From: Salminus brasiliensis
Taxonomy: Eukaryota; Chordata; Actinopteri; Characiformes; Bryconidae
DNA: 64,000 bases
Assembly (NCBI RefSeq): GCF_030463535.1
Contig: NC_132880.1
Span: 31,310,987-31,374,986 of the forward strand
Reading direction: 5' to 3'
A model generated the notes under the pieces. The model had not been told where the DNA came from. It did no database searches and worked only from the letters and a program-made list of their open reading frames with translations. The position numbers and the translations under genes are program-made. Positions within the stretch are counted from its first letter, which is position 1; the number at the start of each line of letters is the position of its first letter. Shown here one piece after another: positions 24,176-59,538 of the stretch.

Positions 24176-24473
24176 ATAATGATGGGTCCCATTGTCCTCG
24201 TACAACTCCAAATAAGAAAACACTGGTGAATGTCAAAATTACCAGTACGTCTGGGAAAAAGGCAGTAGTGATCCATTTGCTCTGCTACAGACTGCTACAT
24301 CACTTCCAATTGAATGGGTGACCTAAACTGCTGTGTGGGTGATCACTGCAAATGCGCTTCTGCAGTTTTGCAGCGTTTACATGCCACACCAAGCTCTAAA
24401 TATTGGACTTCCTTAGGCTAATAATGGGTCCCATTGTCCTCGTAAAACTCCAAATAAGAAAACACTGGTGAAA
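24176..24473. repeat. ~50-bp direct repeat bracketing a duplicated segment
   Basis: 'gggtcccattgtcctcgta' followed by 'actccaaataagaaaacac' occurs at about 24183-24228 and again at about 24425-24470, with a one-base difference (tacaact/taaaact). Between them lies 24245-24411, which is shared with 27416-27591. Confidence 0.85.
24245..24411. repeat. Duplicated segment, copy A (partner at 27416-27591)
   Basis: From 'tacgtctggg' to 'ttggacttcct' this matches 27416-27591. The stretch from 'acatcacttccaattg' through 'ccaagctctaaat', about 105 bp, looks identical in both. Copy A lacks a few bases near 24290 (relative to 'tgtctagaggaac' in copy B). No terminal inverted repeat is visible in either copy. 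Confidence 0.85.
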
Positions 24474-25790
24474 CTCCTTAGTTCTATTGGTTCTAAATGT
24501 TTTTCTATGAGAATTGAAATCCACGTGGATTACAATACCATATTAAGGTTGTAAAGAATTTATTCATCATTGCATTCCTCCGCCTATGATCAATATCCTG
24601 CCAGCAGTCGATGTTAGATTTAATAAATGCTGCTTGCCACACAGGTCTACGGGCCTTATCTGTATAATTAAGTAAGTAACAGTATGTAACTCACTCAGTG
24701 GGTGTGGAGTTATAGAAAGAGTGCAAATAGACAGGATTTCACCTATACTGTGTGTACCTGTGTGTATGTGTGTGTGTGTGCAGACTGATGCATAAGGTAA
24801 TTAATTACACAGACATAATAGCTCAGCTCAGAGAGGAAGTATTAATGAAGCTAAATTAGCCTCCTGGTTCCCAGCAACAGGTTCTTCTCTGCCTGCAAAA
24901 CACAGGCAGGCAGTAGTGCACTGTAGAAAGCCATATGAACTCTACAAATGTCAAGAGCAGCAGTTCTCAAACCAGCCTCATTTTTAAGATTTCAGATAAT
25001 CCACTTGCATAAAGAAGAGGAATACCAACGGAAAATAAGTGGAAGCACTGGAGTTTCCAAAACTAGAGTTCAACAAATGAATCAGACATACAGAGAAGAT
25101 ATAACCCCTAGCAACTGTGAAAGAAGGGGCTGAGCAATGAAACTGCCCCCTTCAGATAAAATCCACTTAAGGCCCTTACCTTTAAGAGAGTGAGAGAGAG
25201 AGAAATCAAGCTCCAATCTCGCTTCAGATATGGAAATCAGAACTTGAGAAACTTGGGTGGGAGTTCAGGGCGGATTCGAATGGATGAGGCCTGAAACCAG
25301 ACCCCCCACCCCACCCCACCCCCATTGCAAAGCAGAAATAGAGCATAAGTTGAACTAGAAGGAGGAGCTGGGGCAGTGGTGGGTCTGGTCCTTCTCCCAA
25401 ACCTTTAGTTGTTCCATAACGTTTGTTCCATAACATGGCTTTTTGTCCATTTTTCCACTGTGAGAAGACAACTCAACACAGAGGGCCTGAATTGCATTCA
25501 TTCATAATTACATTGAGAAAGTTAAACTGTCATATTTTATATTCATCACATGTAAAGTGACATATTTCAAGCCATTGTTTTACTTTTGATCAGTATGGAT
25601 TATTATGGATTAGCTTGTGGAAATCAGAAATCCAGAATCTCAAGTTATTTCAATATTTAATTTCAAGTTTGAATAAATGACAAATTGAACAGTATCAACA
25701 TAAAAACAAAAAACGCTTTGTCCATTTAAATGTAATTAATCTAAAATGAGTTAAATTATGAATACAAATGAATTAAATATATATAATATT

Positions 25791-25791
<1 letters not shown>

Positions 25792-25821
<30 letters not shown>
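25792..25821. repeat. (TA)n microsatellite
   Basis: About 30 bp of alternating TA in a generally AT-rich stretch (25500-26000). Confidence 0.95.
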
Positions 25822-25825
<4 letters not shown>

Positions 25826-26837
25826 GACAAGTGTAATAAAAGATTAATTGCTGGCATGAAATATTAACATAAATATAAATTATTATATATTAAATATCAA
25901 AGTAAATATATGAATGTAATGTATTTGGCTAATGTGTTTTACCATATATTGTGTAAGTACATACATTTGCTAGTTTTTTTTACAACACACTTTTGCAAAT
26001 CTCAGTACATTTAAATACAATTCTGTGCATTTCTTCTGTACCGCTGCCTTGTGAGGGTTCGAGTACTTTCAGTTTTTAGATCTTTAGACAGTTGTTTAAA
26101 GGAGCATTAGTATAATACTTAAAGATTTAGAGAATTTTTTAGAGCTGGGCATTTGATTCAGCTGACAGTTCCTAATTACAGTTCGTGTCTGGCCTCAAGC
26201 CTGGTTTGCCGATCAATGTTTAGGCTTTGCTTAGGGCACCCAAACTTTTGCACTGCTGTTTTCCACACTAATGATTTAGATTTTATGACGCTGTGATAAT
26301 TTAATGCTGCATCGTGTCGAAATTGGGTCTTTTTACCCTGACTTCCACTGAAATGTTGAGAAGGATTTTTCCTTCTCCTTCTCTAATGGTAATTCCTACT
26401 TTTTGTGTTCTCCTCATCTACACAAACCCGTAGGAAAATCCCTGCAAAATATAATCCCACTTCCAGCCCCTTTAATTACAAAAGAAGGAGAATGGTTCTC
26501 GCCACCCTCAGGCCTGCTGGAGCTCATTAGCTGCAGTGGTGCTCAGAGAGATTTAAGGAAGCCCTGAATTCTCTCTCTTCTCTCCTCAGGCTCATCCCTC
26601 CTAATCCTGCTGCTGACACTATTTTCTCTCCCAGACTCCTGATCACAGAATCTCCGAAGGGAACACCCTCACTCTCTTTTTTGTGTCCATCATTCAGTGT
26701 TATGGGTCTGCATATCATCATCCCCATTACACTGGAACGCTCATTCACCCTGGAGCACAGCTGACTGACTAAAGAGTGAGGTAAAGCTTCCCCAGTCCAT
26801 ATTATCACATGTGGAAATTACATACATCCCCCCGCTC

Positions 26838-27320
26838 CCGGACAAAAGTATTGGGACACCTGCTCATTGATCATTTTTTGTCATTGCTTTTGTTGTAATA
26901 ACTGTCTCTACTGTCCAGGGAAAGCTTTGAACTAGATTCTGGAGCATGGCTGTGAGGATTTGATTGCATTCAGTGATGATCACCACCCCACCTCTCAGAC
27001 TCATAACAAAAGTATTGGATAGAGCACAATCCATCAATTCAGAGAACACAGTTCCACTGCTGCACAGCTCCACTGCTGCACAGCTCAATGCTAGGGGACT
27101 TTATACCCCTCTAGCCCACGCCTGGCATTAGGCCTGGTGCCAATAGGATCTAATCCAGAGAGTCATATTCTATTGGCAATATTTTACAGAGACTAGACAA
27201 GCTGTGTGTGTGTGTCTGTGTGCATTATAGCACATCTGTGTCAGCAATGGGTGAATCTTAAAGTAGCTGAATGCATTTATCAGTAAAGGTATCTACAAAC
27301 ATTTGGACATGTAATGTGTA
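26838..27320. mobile_element. Tc1-derived MITE, near full length
   Basis: The ends 'ggacaaaagtattgggacacc' and 'ggtatctacaaacatttggacat' are imperfect inverted repeats. The interior has, in minus orientation, the family's 'ccaatactttt' remnant and 'gcctggcattaggcctggtgccaatagg'. Length is about 480 bp. Confidence 0.75.
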
Positions 27321-27415
27321 TGTATATGATCTCTGTTCTGATTGGCTGCCTCATTAAAAACAGGTCAGCGCTGAAATATGCAGAACACAGTGCTAAGTCT
27401 GGACTGCATTCCTCC

Positions 27416-27591
27416 GTACGTCTGGGGGGAAAAGGCAGTAATGATTTATTTGCTCTGCGACAGACTGTCTAGAGGAACATCACTTCCAATTGAATGGGTG
27501 ACCTAAACTGCTGTGTGGGTGATCACTGCAAATGCGCTTCTGCAGTTTTGCAGCGTTTACATGCCACACCAAGCTCTAAATGTTGGACTTC
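27416..27591. repeat. Duplicated segment, copy B (partner at 24245-24411)
   Basis: The longer of the two copies. It contains 'tgtctagaggaac', which copy A lacks, so copy B looks closer to the source. Confidence 0.8.
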
Positions 27592-28807
27592 CTGTTGGTT
27601 TGTAACATCAAAACCAATATGAAGTCAGAACAGAACGTTTTTGGAGCCGGTACAACAGAGTGTCACTGTGTCAGAACATCAGCAGTTCAAATTAAAACAA
27701 AACCAGGGTCCGGTTTCCACAAAATGGGCCCGTCAAACGCCTGCATGTCTTTCAAGGCCTCACATAGAATGGAACTGTTCATGGTAGTGTGGTGAATTAC
27801 AGACCTGTAGAACTACACAGAAAGTGAGAACAGTGAGGAGGGAACCAGAAAGCCTTCAAATCCTGGTTAAGCGCTAAAAAGATCAAGGAAAATGCAGCAG
27901 TGGCTCCTCTAGAGTAGTGTGCTGTCTGTGTGTGCTGAGCTACAGAGTGGCAGTGCCCTCTAGTGATGTAGGCCAGCCACTCACTTACACTTAAAGGAGG
28001 TTTTAAAGTTTTAGAGAAAACTTTTTTTTGCACAAGTAGATGATCTTTGCCAAGGTAACACAGTTTTCACATAATACATATAATTTAATCTATATCTAAA
28101 AACAATATCCAGAGCGACATGGCAGATGCAACATCAGCTAATGTAGCTAATGTTAATAACTTGCTTTACGCTAGCAGAGCAGTCAGTCAATTTGTGATGG
28201 ATACATCCATAAATAGAACTGTACTATATCAAATTAAATGCACATTGATTACAGGTTAAAATAATGTGGACAAACAACCATTAACAGCAGCTGCACTGTT
28301 GAAAAATAAAGAATTATGTGCCATGCAGTTTTGCGCTTTTCCTGCTCAAACAACCCAATTCAACTCTCTTGTTAACTGCCAGGTTTAGAAGGTCTGTTAG
28401 AGCAGGGAATTCTGCAAGCTGTGCTGGACAGGAAGCACCCCAACACAAAAATGTCCTATAAAACTCAATTCTAGACTTGATTCTAGACTCAATCGGATCT
28501 AATTTCAAACGCTAACAGATCAGTTTTACACGCCAGACTTCACAGATTTTCCTGAAGACAGAAGGCTCCTTCAGTTCTGCCCCTGCATGGCCACGGTCCA
28601 TAACAGCAGGTGTTTTTCCTGCTGAAACAAACCGGATTCCACGGCTTTGTTAATTGCCAGGTTTTGCGAGATACCAGATATATATATATATTTACCAGAT
28701 ACCAACCTGTGCTGGACACTGGCCCTACAGGACTAGAACTGAAGAACCACAACACTTAGTATATGTGTAATGAGTGCAATGTGAGACATGTGGATGGTTT
28801 TGAGACT

Positions 28808-28813
28808 TTTATT
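28808..28813 (-). promoter_or_regulatory. tent4a: Poly(A) signal of tent4a (AATAAA on the minus strand)
   Basis: TTTATT on the plus strand reads AATAAA in gene sense. It follows the long 3' UTR and precedes a stretch with no further gene sequence. Cleavage would be expected near 28785-28798. It is the best, not the only possible, end; no transcript data are available. Confidence 0.5.
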
Positions 28814-31578
28814 TAAAAAATAAAATAGAAAAGAAAGTACATAAAAAATATTGAAGAGAAACAAAGGGGAGAGAAAAAAAAAAGAAAAGAAAAAAAAGAA
28901 AAATCATCTTCCACATGACCTCTTGGATGCTTTGAGGGCTTTCCGTATCGCAACTGACAAGTTCAGGGGTGCTTTTGGCCACTGCAAAATTACAGACGTC
29001 AGCAAAAAAGAAAAAAAAAAAAGTACATTTAAAATCGTCCACCGACATCTAAACAGGGAGAGTCACACCGGAGATAACAGTACGTGGCCGCCAAGGTGAA
29101 ACCCATGAATAAACACCATCACACACCAGCCAGTCTCTGTGTGTCTGTGATAAAGAGCTGGTAGATAGGACAAGCTTAGTTAAGAGCAGCTCGGTGTCTG
29201 AGCACTCACAAAGATGCTGCATCTACCTAAAAGCAGATTCTGCAGTTATGCTTAGATTTGCCATATTGCATTGATAGGTGGGGAAAGTCAAGGGTTAAAA
29301 GGACACTCCTGCAGCTCAGACCAGGTGTGTGGCGTCACATCTGTCTGTGACAGGTACGACCTCGTAAAAGCGCTTCACAGACACAAAGTTTTTGTGACGG
29401 CAAAAGTCATTCCATACAGAGGCATTCAGAGTCTGCTTTTTTTTTGGCAGTTGCCACAAACAGTTTTAGCAAGAGACAGAGAGATTGTGAAAGAAAGTGT
29501 GAAAGAGCATGAGAAAAATAACAAAAAAAAATAAATAAATAAAATAAAAAAAAGGAAGCAAAAGAACCTAGACAGAAGAGAGAAGTGAAGAAGAATGGAG
29601 AAAGAACAGGACAGCAGAGTGAGCGCTCCGCAAGAGTTAGACAATGAGAAAAGGAAAAAAGAAAGAAGAGTGGGAAAGTGAGAGCAAGCAAAATAGAGAC
29701 AGATAACGGCACAGAGAAATGAAAGTAAGAAAAAAGTGAAAGTGCGAGAGTAAAGAAAAAAAGGCAAGTGAGAAATTTAAAAGAAAAAAAAAAAGTGAGA
29801 AATACAATAAATAAAGAAAACGAGGATAGCGTGAGAGCATGTGTGCAGAGAAAAGTGGGAGAAAAGTGAGAAAAAGACAGAAAGCGAGAGTGCGCGAGAG
29901 AGTGAGAGAGAGCAATCAAACTGCTGCGTAAACAGTTCTGAGCAGCAGTGGTAGCTGGATATTACATTTTTTAAATAATTTTTCTTTTCCTTTTTTTGTT
30001 TTTTTTGTTTTTTTGTTTAACATTTTTTTCCTCTTTTTTTTGAAAACAGACTGAAGTTGCAACCAGGAACTGTTCACGTGTACCTTGATCAGCCAGCTAT
30101 ATTAGATAGAGTGGTCCTGCTTCGGCAGGTTTGCGAGTGCTTTCGCTCCCCTTCTTTCACCTCGCTGGTTTCAAGCGACCACAGCCACGACAGACGAACG
30201 AAGAGAGGCTCAAGAGAAACTCCACTTTGCATAGTAACAATAACCTGTATGCCTGTAACGCTCCGAGTAACAGCAATACAGTTTAGTGTGCCATATACAG
30301 ACAGAACCCATACAATACAGTACAAGAATAAAACAAAAATAAAAAATATATAGATATATTTATATAATACAAATAAAATGGCAAGGCAATACAATACAGT
30401 AAGTACCTGGAAAAGCACATTGAAGATTCCAGATAGGAATCAATCATAGTAAGTTTCCCTTTCTCATCTCCTCCATTTGATTTGGTGCCCATGCACATCT
30501 CTAGGGGTCAGGTTTTTAGAAGCAGATTAAGTTTAAGCTTAGACTAAATTGGACTGTCAAGGTGAAATACTATTAGTCCAAGACCAGGCTTAATCCATGC
30601 CCACAAACCCGGTCCTATGCGGTGGACACTTTGCATAAAGTTGCACTGCCTAAGAGGCCACTCAGCATTAGCTGTATGTTCAGGCTCCCTGCTTCCATCG
30701 TTACTTACAGCAATCTAAAAGGGAATCGCACACAGATGTATGCACGCACACACCACGACTGGGTCTACCATGGAGGCTCGAATGCTGCAAAACTTCAACA
30801 GGCTTCTCTGGCTGCCACACAGCATGGCACCAATTTAAAGAAGTGGTTTGGTGAAACACCCGAAGTTCCACAAAGTATGTAGTCCATCAGCCATGACCAC
30901 TTTGCTGTCCAAAACTGGCTTTCTTGGTTTAGTTTTGGAGCTACAAAGCCAATACAGCTAAGCACTAGAAGTCAACAGTCACCTAAAACGTTTCTGTGAA
31001 AACATTCCAATAGCCTTCTCCAAAACTTCTCCAACAACATAGCAGGGTCTTCTTTAAGGCTGCATATGATGCAGTATGGCTTTCTGTAACTTCACCACAA
31101 CGTAGGTTGTGGGGCAGAATCCCGCACACAGACACTACAGACGACAGCAAAGAGAAAATCAATGCCTGAAAGCCAAAGTTTCTATGTCAGAATTTGTCAG
31201 CTTTGGGCTATGAATTTCTGTTCATTCTTACAGTTCGCAAGAAGTCATCCTGTCACCTAAACCAGAATCTTAAGAAAGGTCTTGATGCTGTTTGGGCAGA
31301 CTGAGAGAATTCATGGAAAAGATTTGGGTGACCATTGACTTCCTGTTTTTGTTAGTTACATTAGCCTTGTTGCTTACTTAGCCTTTCAGCCACCAAGGAA
31401 GCAATATTTAGACAACAAGCATGTCCTGGCTACATGTGGGGCAAGTGGGAAAACTGTGGAACTTTTTGTCCAAACCACTCCCTTAAGCCAAGAAGGTCCT
31501 GCCAAGCTGTAGGTAAGACTGATATATGTCAAGAGGTCAATGCGACACAAATCCCCACTCACTCACAACCACAAAAAA

Positions 31579-31579
<1 letters not shown>

Positions 31580-31633
<54 letters not shown>
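31580..31633. repeat. (AC)n microsatellite
   Basis: About 27 uninterrupted AC units in the inferred tent4a 3' UTR; (GU)n in the transcript. Confidence 0.95.
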
Positions 31634-31635
<2 letters not shown>

Positions 31636-32618
31636 AAGTATTCAGAGGAAAGAAAAACAGCTGGAGGAGGGCTCCAAGAATTGACAATCTTGGTGAAATG
31701 GCGCCACCTGCAGGCAGAGTGATGATCATTCCACAGAATGAATAAATCAACATATGCACAAAAACCATGCACACACACACACTTCATCATCCGAGTGTAG
31801 CTCAGTCTTCTGAGATAACGCAAATAAAGCAAAGTGTGTTGATACTTTGTAAACAGAAAATGCAATAACAGGCTTAAAACAAACAAACAAACAAACAAAC
31901 AAACACTTGATAAAATAAAAGCAAAACAAACAAAAATACTAATAAATATGCTTCTCGTCCAAAGTGGTGTGGGGGGTGGGGATTTGGGAGTACTTAAGAA
32001 CTTAAAAGGTTATTGCACAAATGACCCACTCGAGCCACCCACTCCACACAAACACACATCCCTTTCCCTCAGCTCTATGGAACAACTAACCCCTGATGAC
32101 ACTACAACCATAATCCACTGGACCTAGCATGTCCTGTCTGCAGATGTGTCCTCTTAAGCCCGCCCCACCAAAAATAAAAAGAAAGAAAATATAAACTGCT
32201 TATGAAATGTTTACAAATGCAACAACAATAATGACCAAAAAACAAACAAACAAACAAACAACAAACAGTTTTTCCTTTGAACCGATATCATCACAGGGTT
32301 AATGACAGAACAGGTCCGGTTTTGGAAGCATCCTCAGGGGCATCGTCCAGGTAGAAAAAAAACTAACAAAAAGAAAGGAAAGAAACATGCAGGGATTAAG
32401 TGGTAAAGTGAAAGTAGCACCACCATGACCACAGCTACTGCACAGAGCGAGCTGGGGCAGGAACCGCTGGTCTCTCTGTCCAAACCCCACCAGCACGGGG
32501 GATGGGAGGGTGTCAAGTTCGCATCATCTTTAACCGCATATAAAGAACGGGGGAAGAACAGGAGGAGGGAGATGATGGGAAGGCGAGGGACAGGGCTGGA
32601 GGTAGGGGGCGCTGTGGT

Positions 32619-55490
<22,872 letters not shown>

Positions 55491-55492
55491 AA

Positions 55493-55499
<7 letters not shown>

Positions 55500-55534
<35 letters not shown>
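55500..55534. repeat. (AC)n microsatellite
   Basis: About 15 AC units immediately upstream of the tent4a promoter. A second one is at 55636-55670. Confidence 0.95.
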
Positions 55535-55535
<1 letters not shown>

Positions 55536-56444
55536 GTGTGTATTCCTGTCGTTGTGAGGTTTTCATGTGCTTCTGTATCAGAGGGAGTGTGGAACTGCAT
55601 CTGTGCTCCACTTTAGCCGTGGCATATGTTAACCTCACACACACTCACACACACACACACACACACACACCCTTTATGCACCCTAACGTACAATTCACAC
55701 TTACTCCTTCATTGTATTCAGCATACAGAGCACTAATAGTATGTGTGCCTGGCTTTTTTTCATGGTCATCTGTGGAGTGTCCGAGTGAAAGAGTGTAAAC
55801 ACTGCTGTGATCCAGCTAACCCAACCCTGGTCTTAACCTTAACACCCACCCCTCTCCTCAAACATACACCTAGCCATAACTTTAATCCCAGCGACCAATA
55901 GGTTAGGTTTTCTAAGAAAGCAGCTACGTGTCCCAAAAACCTCATTACTCTCCCATATTCAGAAGCCTGGCTTCCATATTAGCTAATATAAAGGCAACCA
56001 ATGACACAGCAGCAGGCAGAGATATTGATAAGATAGCCTGATTAAAGAAGACAATAGATTTTCTTTATTTCATACCACATGTAAACACTGAGGCCTACAG
56101 ATATGGGATGTTCTCATACACAATGCAAGTATTAGGAATACACATTCAGAAAACACAAATGAAGCATCTGTGTTCGGACCCCATTATTATACTCTGAAAA
56201 GAATACCGTTAGGTTTTACATTTTAGGGGAATACCTTTACAATCCTTACTAAATATGAAAACAGCAAGTAAAATGAAACAATGTGAATTAGAGTGGTAAA
56301 AATGATTTTCTTTACTCAAGCTGTATTCTAAAAGCACTCCAAATGTTTTCTGAATGTGTATTATATGTTATTTTTTTATGTGTAAGAGAATATTATTCAA
56401 CTCTGCCAATGTCACTTTTAAAGAAGCATTTGTGTCTCAGAAGT

Positions 56445-57066
56445 GTGAGAGTAACCTTAAAAAATGTATGGCAGTAACACTTAAAAGTAACTTTAAAAGG
56501 TGTACAAGTAACTGCAGTAACAGTAACATTAAAAGGTGTGAGAGTAAAAGCAGTAAGAGTAAGTACAGAGAGAGTAATTTCAAAAGGTGTACTAGTAACA
56601 GTAAGAGTAACTTCAAAAGGTGGGAGAGTAACTTCAAAAGATGAGTAACTGCAGTAAGAGTAACTTCAAAAGGTGTAGAAGAAACAGCAGTAAGAGTAAC
56701 TTCAAAAGATGTGAGAGTAAAAGCAGTAAGAGTAAGTAAAGAGAGAGTAATTTCAAAAGGTATATGAGTAACAGTAAGAGTAACTTCAAAAGGTATGAGA
56801 GTAACTTCAAAAGATAAGTAACAGCAGTAAGAGTAACTTCAAAAGGTGTGAGAGTAACTTCAAAAGATAAGTAACAGCAGTAAGAGTAACTTCAAAAGGT
56901 GTGAGAGTAACTCCAAAAGACAAGTAACAGCAGTAAGAGTAACTTCAAAAGGTGTGAGAGTAACTTCAAAAGATAAGTAACAGCAGTAAGAGTAACTTCA
57001 AAAGGTGTGAGAGTAACTTCAAAAGATAAGTAACAGCAGTAAGAGTAACTTCAAAAGACAAGTAGC
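56445..57066. repeat. Minisatellite with a 53-bp unit at its right end
   Basis: The core is 'agtaacttcaaaagg' plus 'tgtgagagtaacttcaaaag' plus 'ataagtaacagcagta'. 'agtaacagcag' recurs at 56817, 56870, 56923, 56976 and 57029, exactly 53 bp apart with almost no divergence. The left half (56445-56816) is built from the same ~16-22-bp subunits but irregular. Degenerate subunits trail to about 57200. Confidence 0.93.
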
Positions 57067-58114
57067 AGCATGAGAGAAACATCAAAACGTCTACAATTTA
57101 AAGATGTAATATGAAGGTGCATGAGTAACATCTCAAGCTGTAACATGAAAAAGTAAAAGATAAAAAAGTAACTTCAAAAGGTGGAAAGGTAACAGGTGTA
57201 AGAGTAACATCAAAGATGTAACACCAAAAACCTTTGGTGTTTCATGTACCATGAAAAATGTAAGAGTGAATTAAAAGCCTGTGAGAAAACCAGCTGTAGG
57301 CGATAATCAGGTGGTCTTCTAACTAAAAGGGGGAGGCAAAGTATTTCATTTATTTACACCAATCCATTGCAGGGTTTAACATACATTAACACAGAGGGGT
57401 AATTTACCAGCATGTGTTTTTGGAGGTGGGGGTGAAACCTGAACACCTGCAGGAAGCACAGACATAAGGAGAACACTCCAGATTCCTCACAGAGATTGAA
57501 TTTTGTCTAGTTCAGCCAGTGGTGTACTGGAGCACAGACGGACACTCCTCCCCCTACCATTACGTAATAGCTCCTTCACTCTCTGCTCATGTGCAGTGTG
57601 TGTTACCATGGGGGAAATCCCTCACAGACACAGAGCAGCTGAGACAGATTAGGGTTACGTTCATAAAGCTTCTCAGACCAGGAGTGCTGATCTACGATCA
57701 GATTCCTGCCCTATTTAACCTTGCCTTACTGGTAGGGACTGGTCGGAGATCACATCCACAATGAGAAGCTTTGTGAATAGGGAATTCCTGCACTCTATGG
57801 GTCCAAAAGTATCTAGACACCCTTGTGATTTGTAAACTTAGCTAGTTTAATGTACATTATTGACATCAGGTACTGATGTTGGATAATTCATTCTGGATAA
57901 GAAACGCCACTCCAACTCATCCCAAAGAATTTCACTGTTCTGCTGCACAAGTTCTAAGGGGCTTTATACAGATATTGCCAATGTTTAGCATTGTGCATGG
58001 TTACCCTAGGCTTATATGTGACTACTCAAGGGCATTACATTTTTTAGGCAATGCTTTTCAATTAGTATACAAGCTATGGTGTGCGCACAGCACTGGGTGC
58101 TCCTTCAAGTAGAT

Positions 58115-59165
58115 TCATTTGATAATCTGAAGGAATTTAAACAGTATGGCTTAGAGCACATGAAAATTAGAAATCCAAAATCTCTGATTATTAGAGCATT
58201 AAACTGGATTTTGAGTAATTTACTATTCAAACAGTGTAAATACCATGTATCTATCACCATGTCTAGATCAGTACACACAACCACAATCATGGGGAAGACT
58301 GCTGACTTGACCGTCGTCCAAAAGACGTTGTACCATCAACACAGAAGCCATAGAAAGTCCCTGCCAAAATGAATGGCTGTTCTCAGAGTGCTGTGTCTAA
58401 GCATATTAATAGAAAGTTAAGAAAGGAAGAGGAAAATGTGGTAGGAAAAGGTGCACTAGCAACAGCGGTGTCTACAGCCATGAGAGGATTGTTAAGAAAA
58501 GTCAATTCAAGAAGTTGGACTGAGGCTGGTGTCAGTGCTTCAAGAGCCAAGAGAGTCTGAAGGATAAGTGGAGAGGCACACAATCCAAGGTGTCTGAAGT
58601 CCAGTGTGAAGTTTCCGCAGTCTGTGATGATTTGGGGTGTCATGTCATCTGCTGGTGTTGGTCCACTGTGTTTAATCAAGTGAAAAGTCAACGCAGACGT
58701 CTACCAGAGGATTTTGGAGCTCTTCATGCTTCCATCTGCTGACAAGCTTTATGGAGATGCCGATTTTCCTTTTCCAGCAAGACTTCCAGCACCTGCCCAC
58801 AGTGCCAACACTGCTACCAATGGTTTGCTGACCATGGTATTACGGTGCTTGATTGGCCAGCCAACTCTCTGGACCTGATTCCTATAGAGAATCTATGAGA
58901 TACTGTCAAGTGGGAAAATAAGAAACACCCGATCCAGCAATACAGGTGAGCTGAAGGCCACTAGCAAAGCGACCTGGGCTTCAATGACATATCAGCAGTG
59001 CCACAAGCCTCCATCACACTCTGCAGTGATGCATATTGAGTGTATAAATGAACGTACTTATCAGAAGTTGGACATTTCTGAATTGCACATCTTTTTCTGT
59101 CTGATCAAACTAATATTTTAATAATTTGAGATATTGGATTTCTGAGTTTAGGAGCTATAAGGTGT
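58115..59165 (+). mobile_element. Decayed Tc1-like transposon with internal deletion
   Basis: Transposase traces in order: MGKTADLTVVQKTL (58291), CSQSAVSKHINRKL (58379), WTEAGVSASRA (58517), then after a deletion FPQSVMIWGVMSSAGVGPLC (58613) and MLPSADKLYGDADF (58729). Further traces are a broken LDWPANSL-like stretch (58850) and LKATSKATWASMT near 58960. The ends carry the family's 'gaaatccaaaatctc' and 'gagatattggatttctga', which are inverted. Helix-turn-helix and DDE regions are both interrupted, so the copy is inactive. Confidence 0.85.
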
Positions 59166-59249
59166 ACTGATCAAAGAAAATACATACAATATACTTACAT
59201 ACAATATAATAATAATAATATTATGTATAATACAATACTTATGTTTAAT

Positions 59250-59538
59250 CGTAGGTTTAATCTGCACTATTTTTCACTTTACTGTCCATCCTGTAAATCA
59301 GCACTCCTGAACACTACAGATACTTTACTTAAATACCAGTATGTGCACATACCTATTCAGTATTGTCATCTGTCTGCTTCATTCCTTATTCTTTATAAAT
59401 GCGCTGCCTTTCATATTTTATGTTTTATTTATTCTATTTATTGTGATTATTGTATTGTAATACTGTGCTGTACTGTGCAATTGCTGACTGCTAAATGTCT
59501 TTCTGAATCAATAAAATATCTATCTATCTATCTATCAA
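59250..59538 (+). mobile_element. LINE 3' tail with (CTAT)n end
   Basis: Ends 'ctaaatgtctttctgaatca' followed by 'ataaaatatctatctatc'. This is a typical non-LTR tail with a microsatellite terminus. Confidence 0.55.

Larger units (their letters stand above)
11248..28785. other. Intergenic region between tent4a and adcy2
   Basis: About 17.5 kb with no recognisable coding exon. 11480-20900 is AT-rich, apparently mostly unique sequence with short repeats such as (AC)n at 15648-15665 and 17800-17817. A GC-richer patch lies at about 20280-20460. A MITE fragment is at about 20925-21040. 21600-21685 has a hAT-like end ('tgtgtttgacacactg'). Further right are the heat-shock-motif minisatellite (23239-23686), the 24.2/27.4 kb duplicated segment, a (TA)n, and a full-length MITE at 26838-27320. 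27600-28785 shows nothing I can assign. Confidence 0.75.
28790..32618 (-). other. tent4a: tent4a 3' untranslated region (inferred)
   Basis: This follows the TAA at 32621-32619 and is about 3.8 kb if the 28808 signal is used. It contains T-rich and pyrimidine-rich tracts in gene sense (29465-29915 is almost all purine on the plus strand), a poly(T)/poly(A)-like stretch near 29970-30040, (AC)n at 31580-31633, and AAAC repeats near 31877-31905 and 32243-32265. Apparent long frames on either strand here are low-complexity artefacts. Confidence 0.55.

Noticed and set aside
29407..29919. Minus-strand frame of 170 codons rich in Phe/Leu/Ser
   Set aside because: Product of a pyrimidine tract in the tent4a 3' UTR; no recognisable domain.
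56354..56644. Ser/Asn/Lys-rich frame with repeated SNFKR motifs
   Set aside because: It is the minisatellite unit read as codons; the frame breaks within the array and no start context or splice signal is present.
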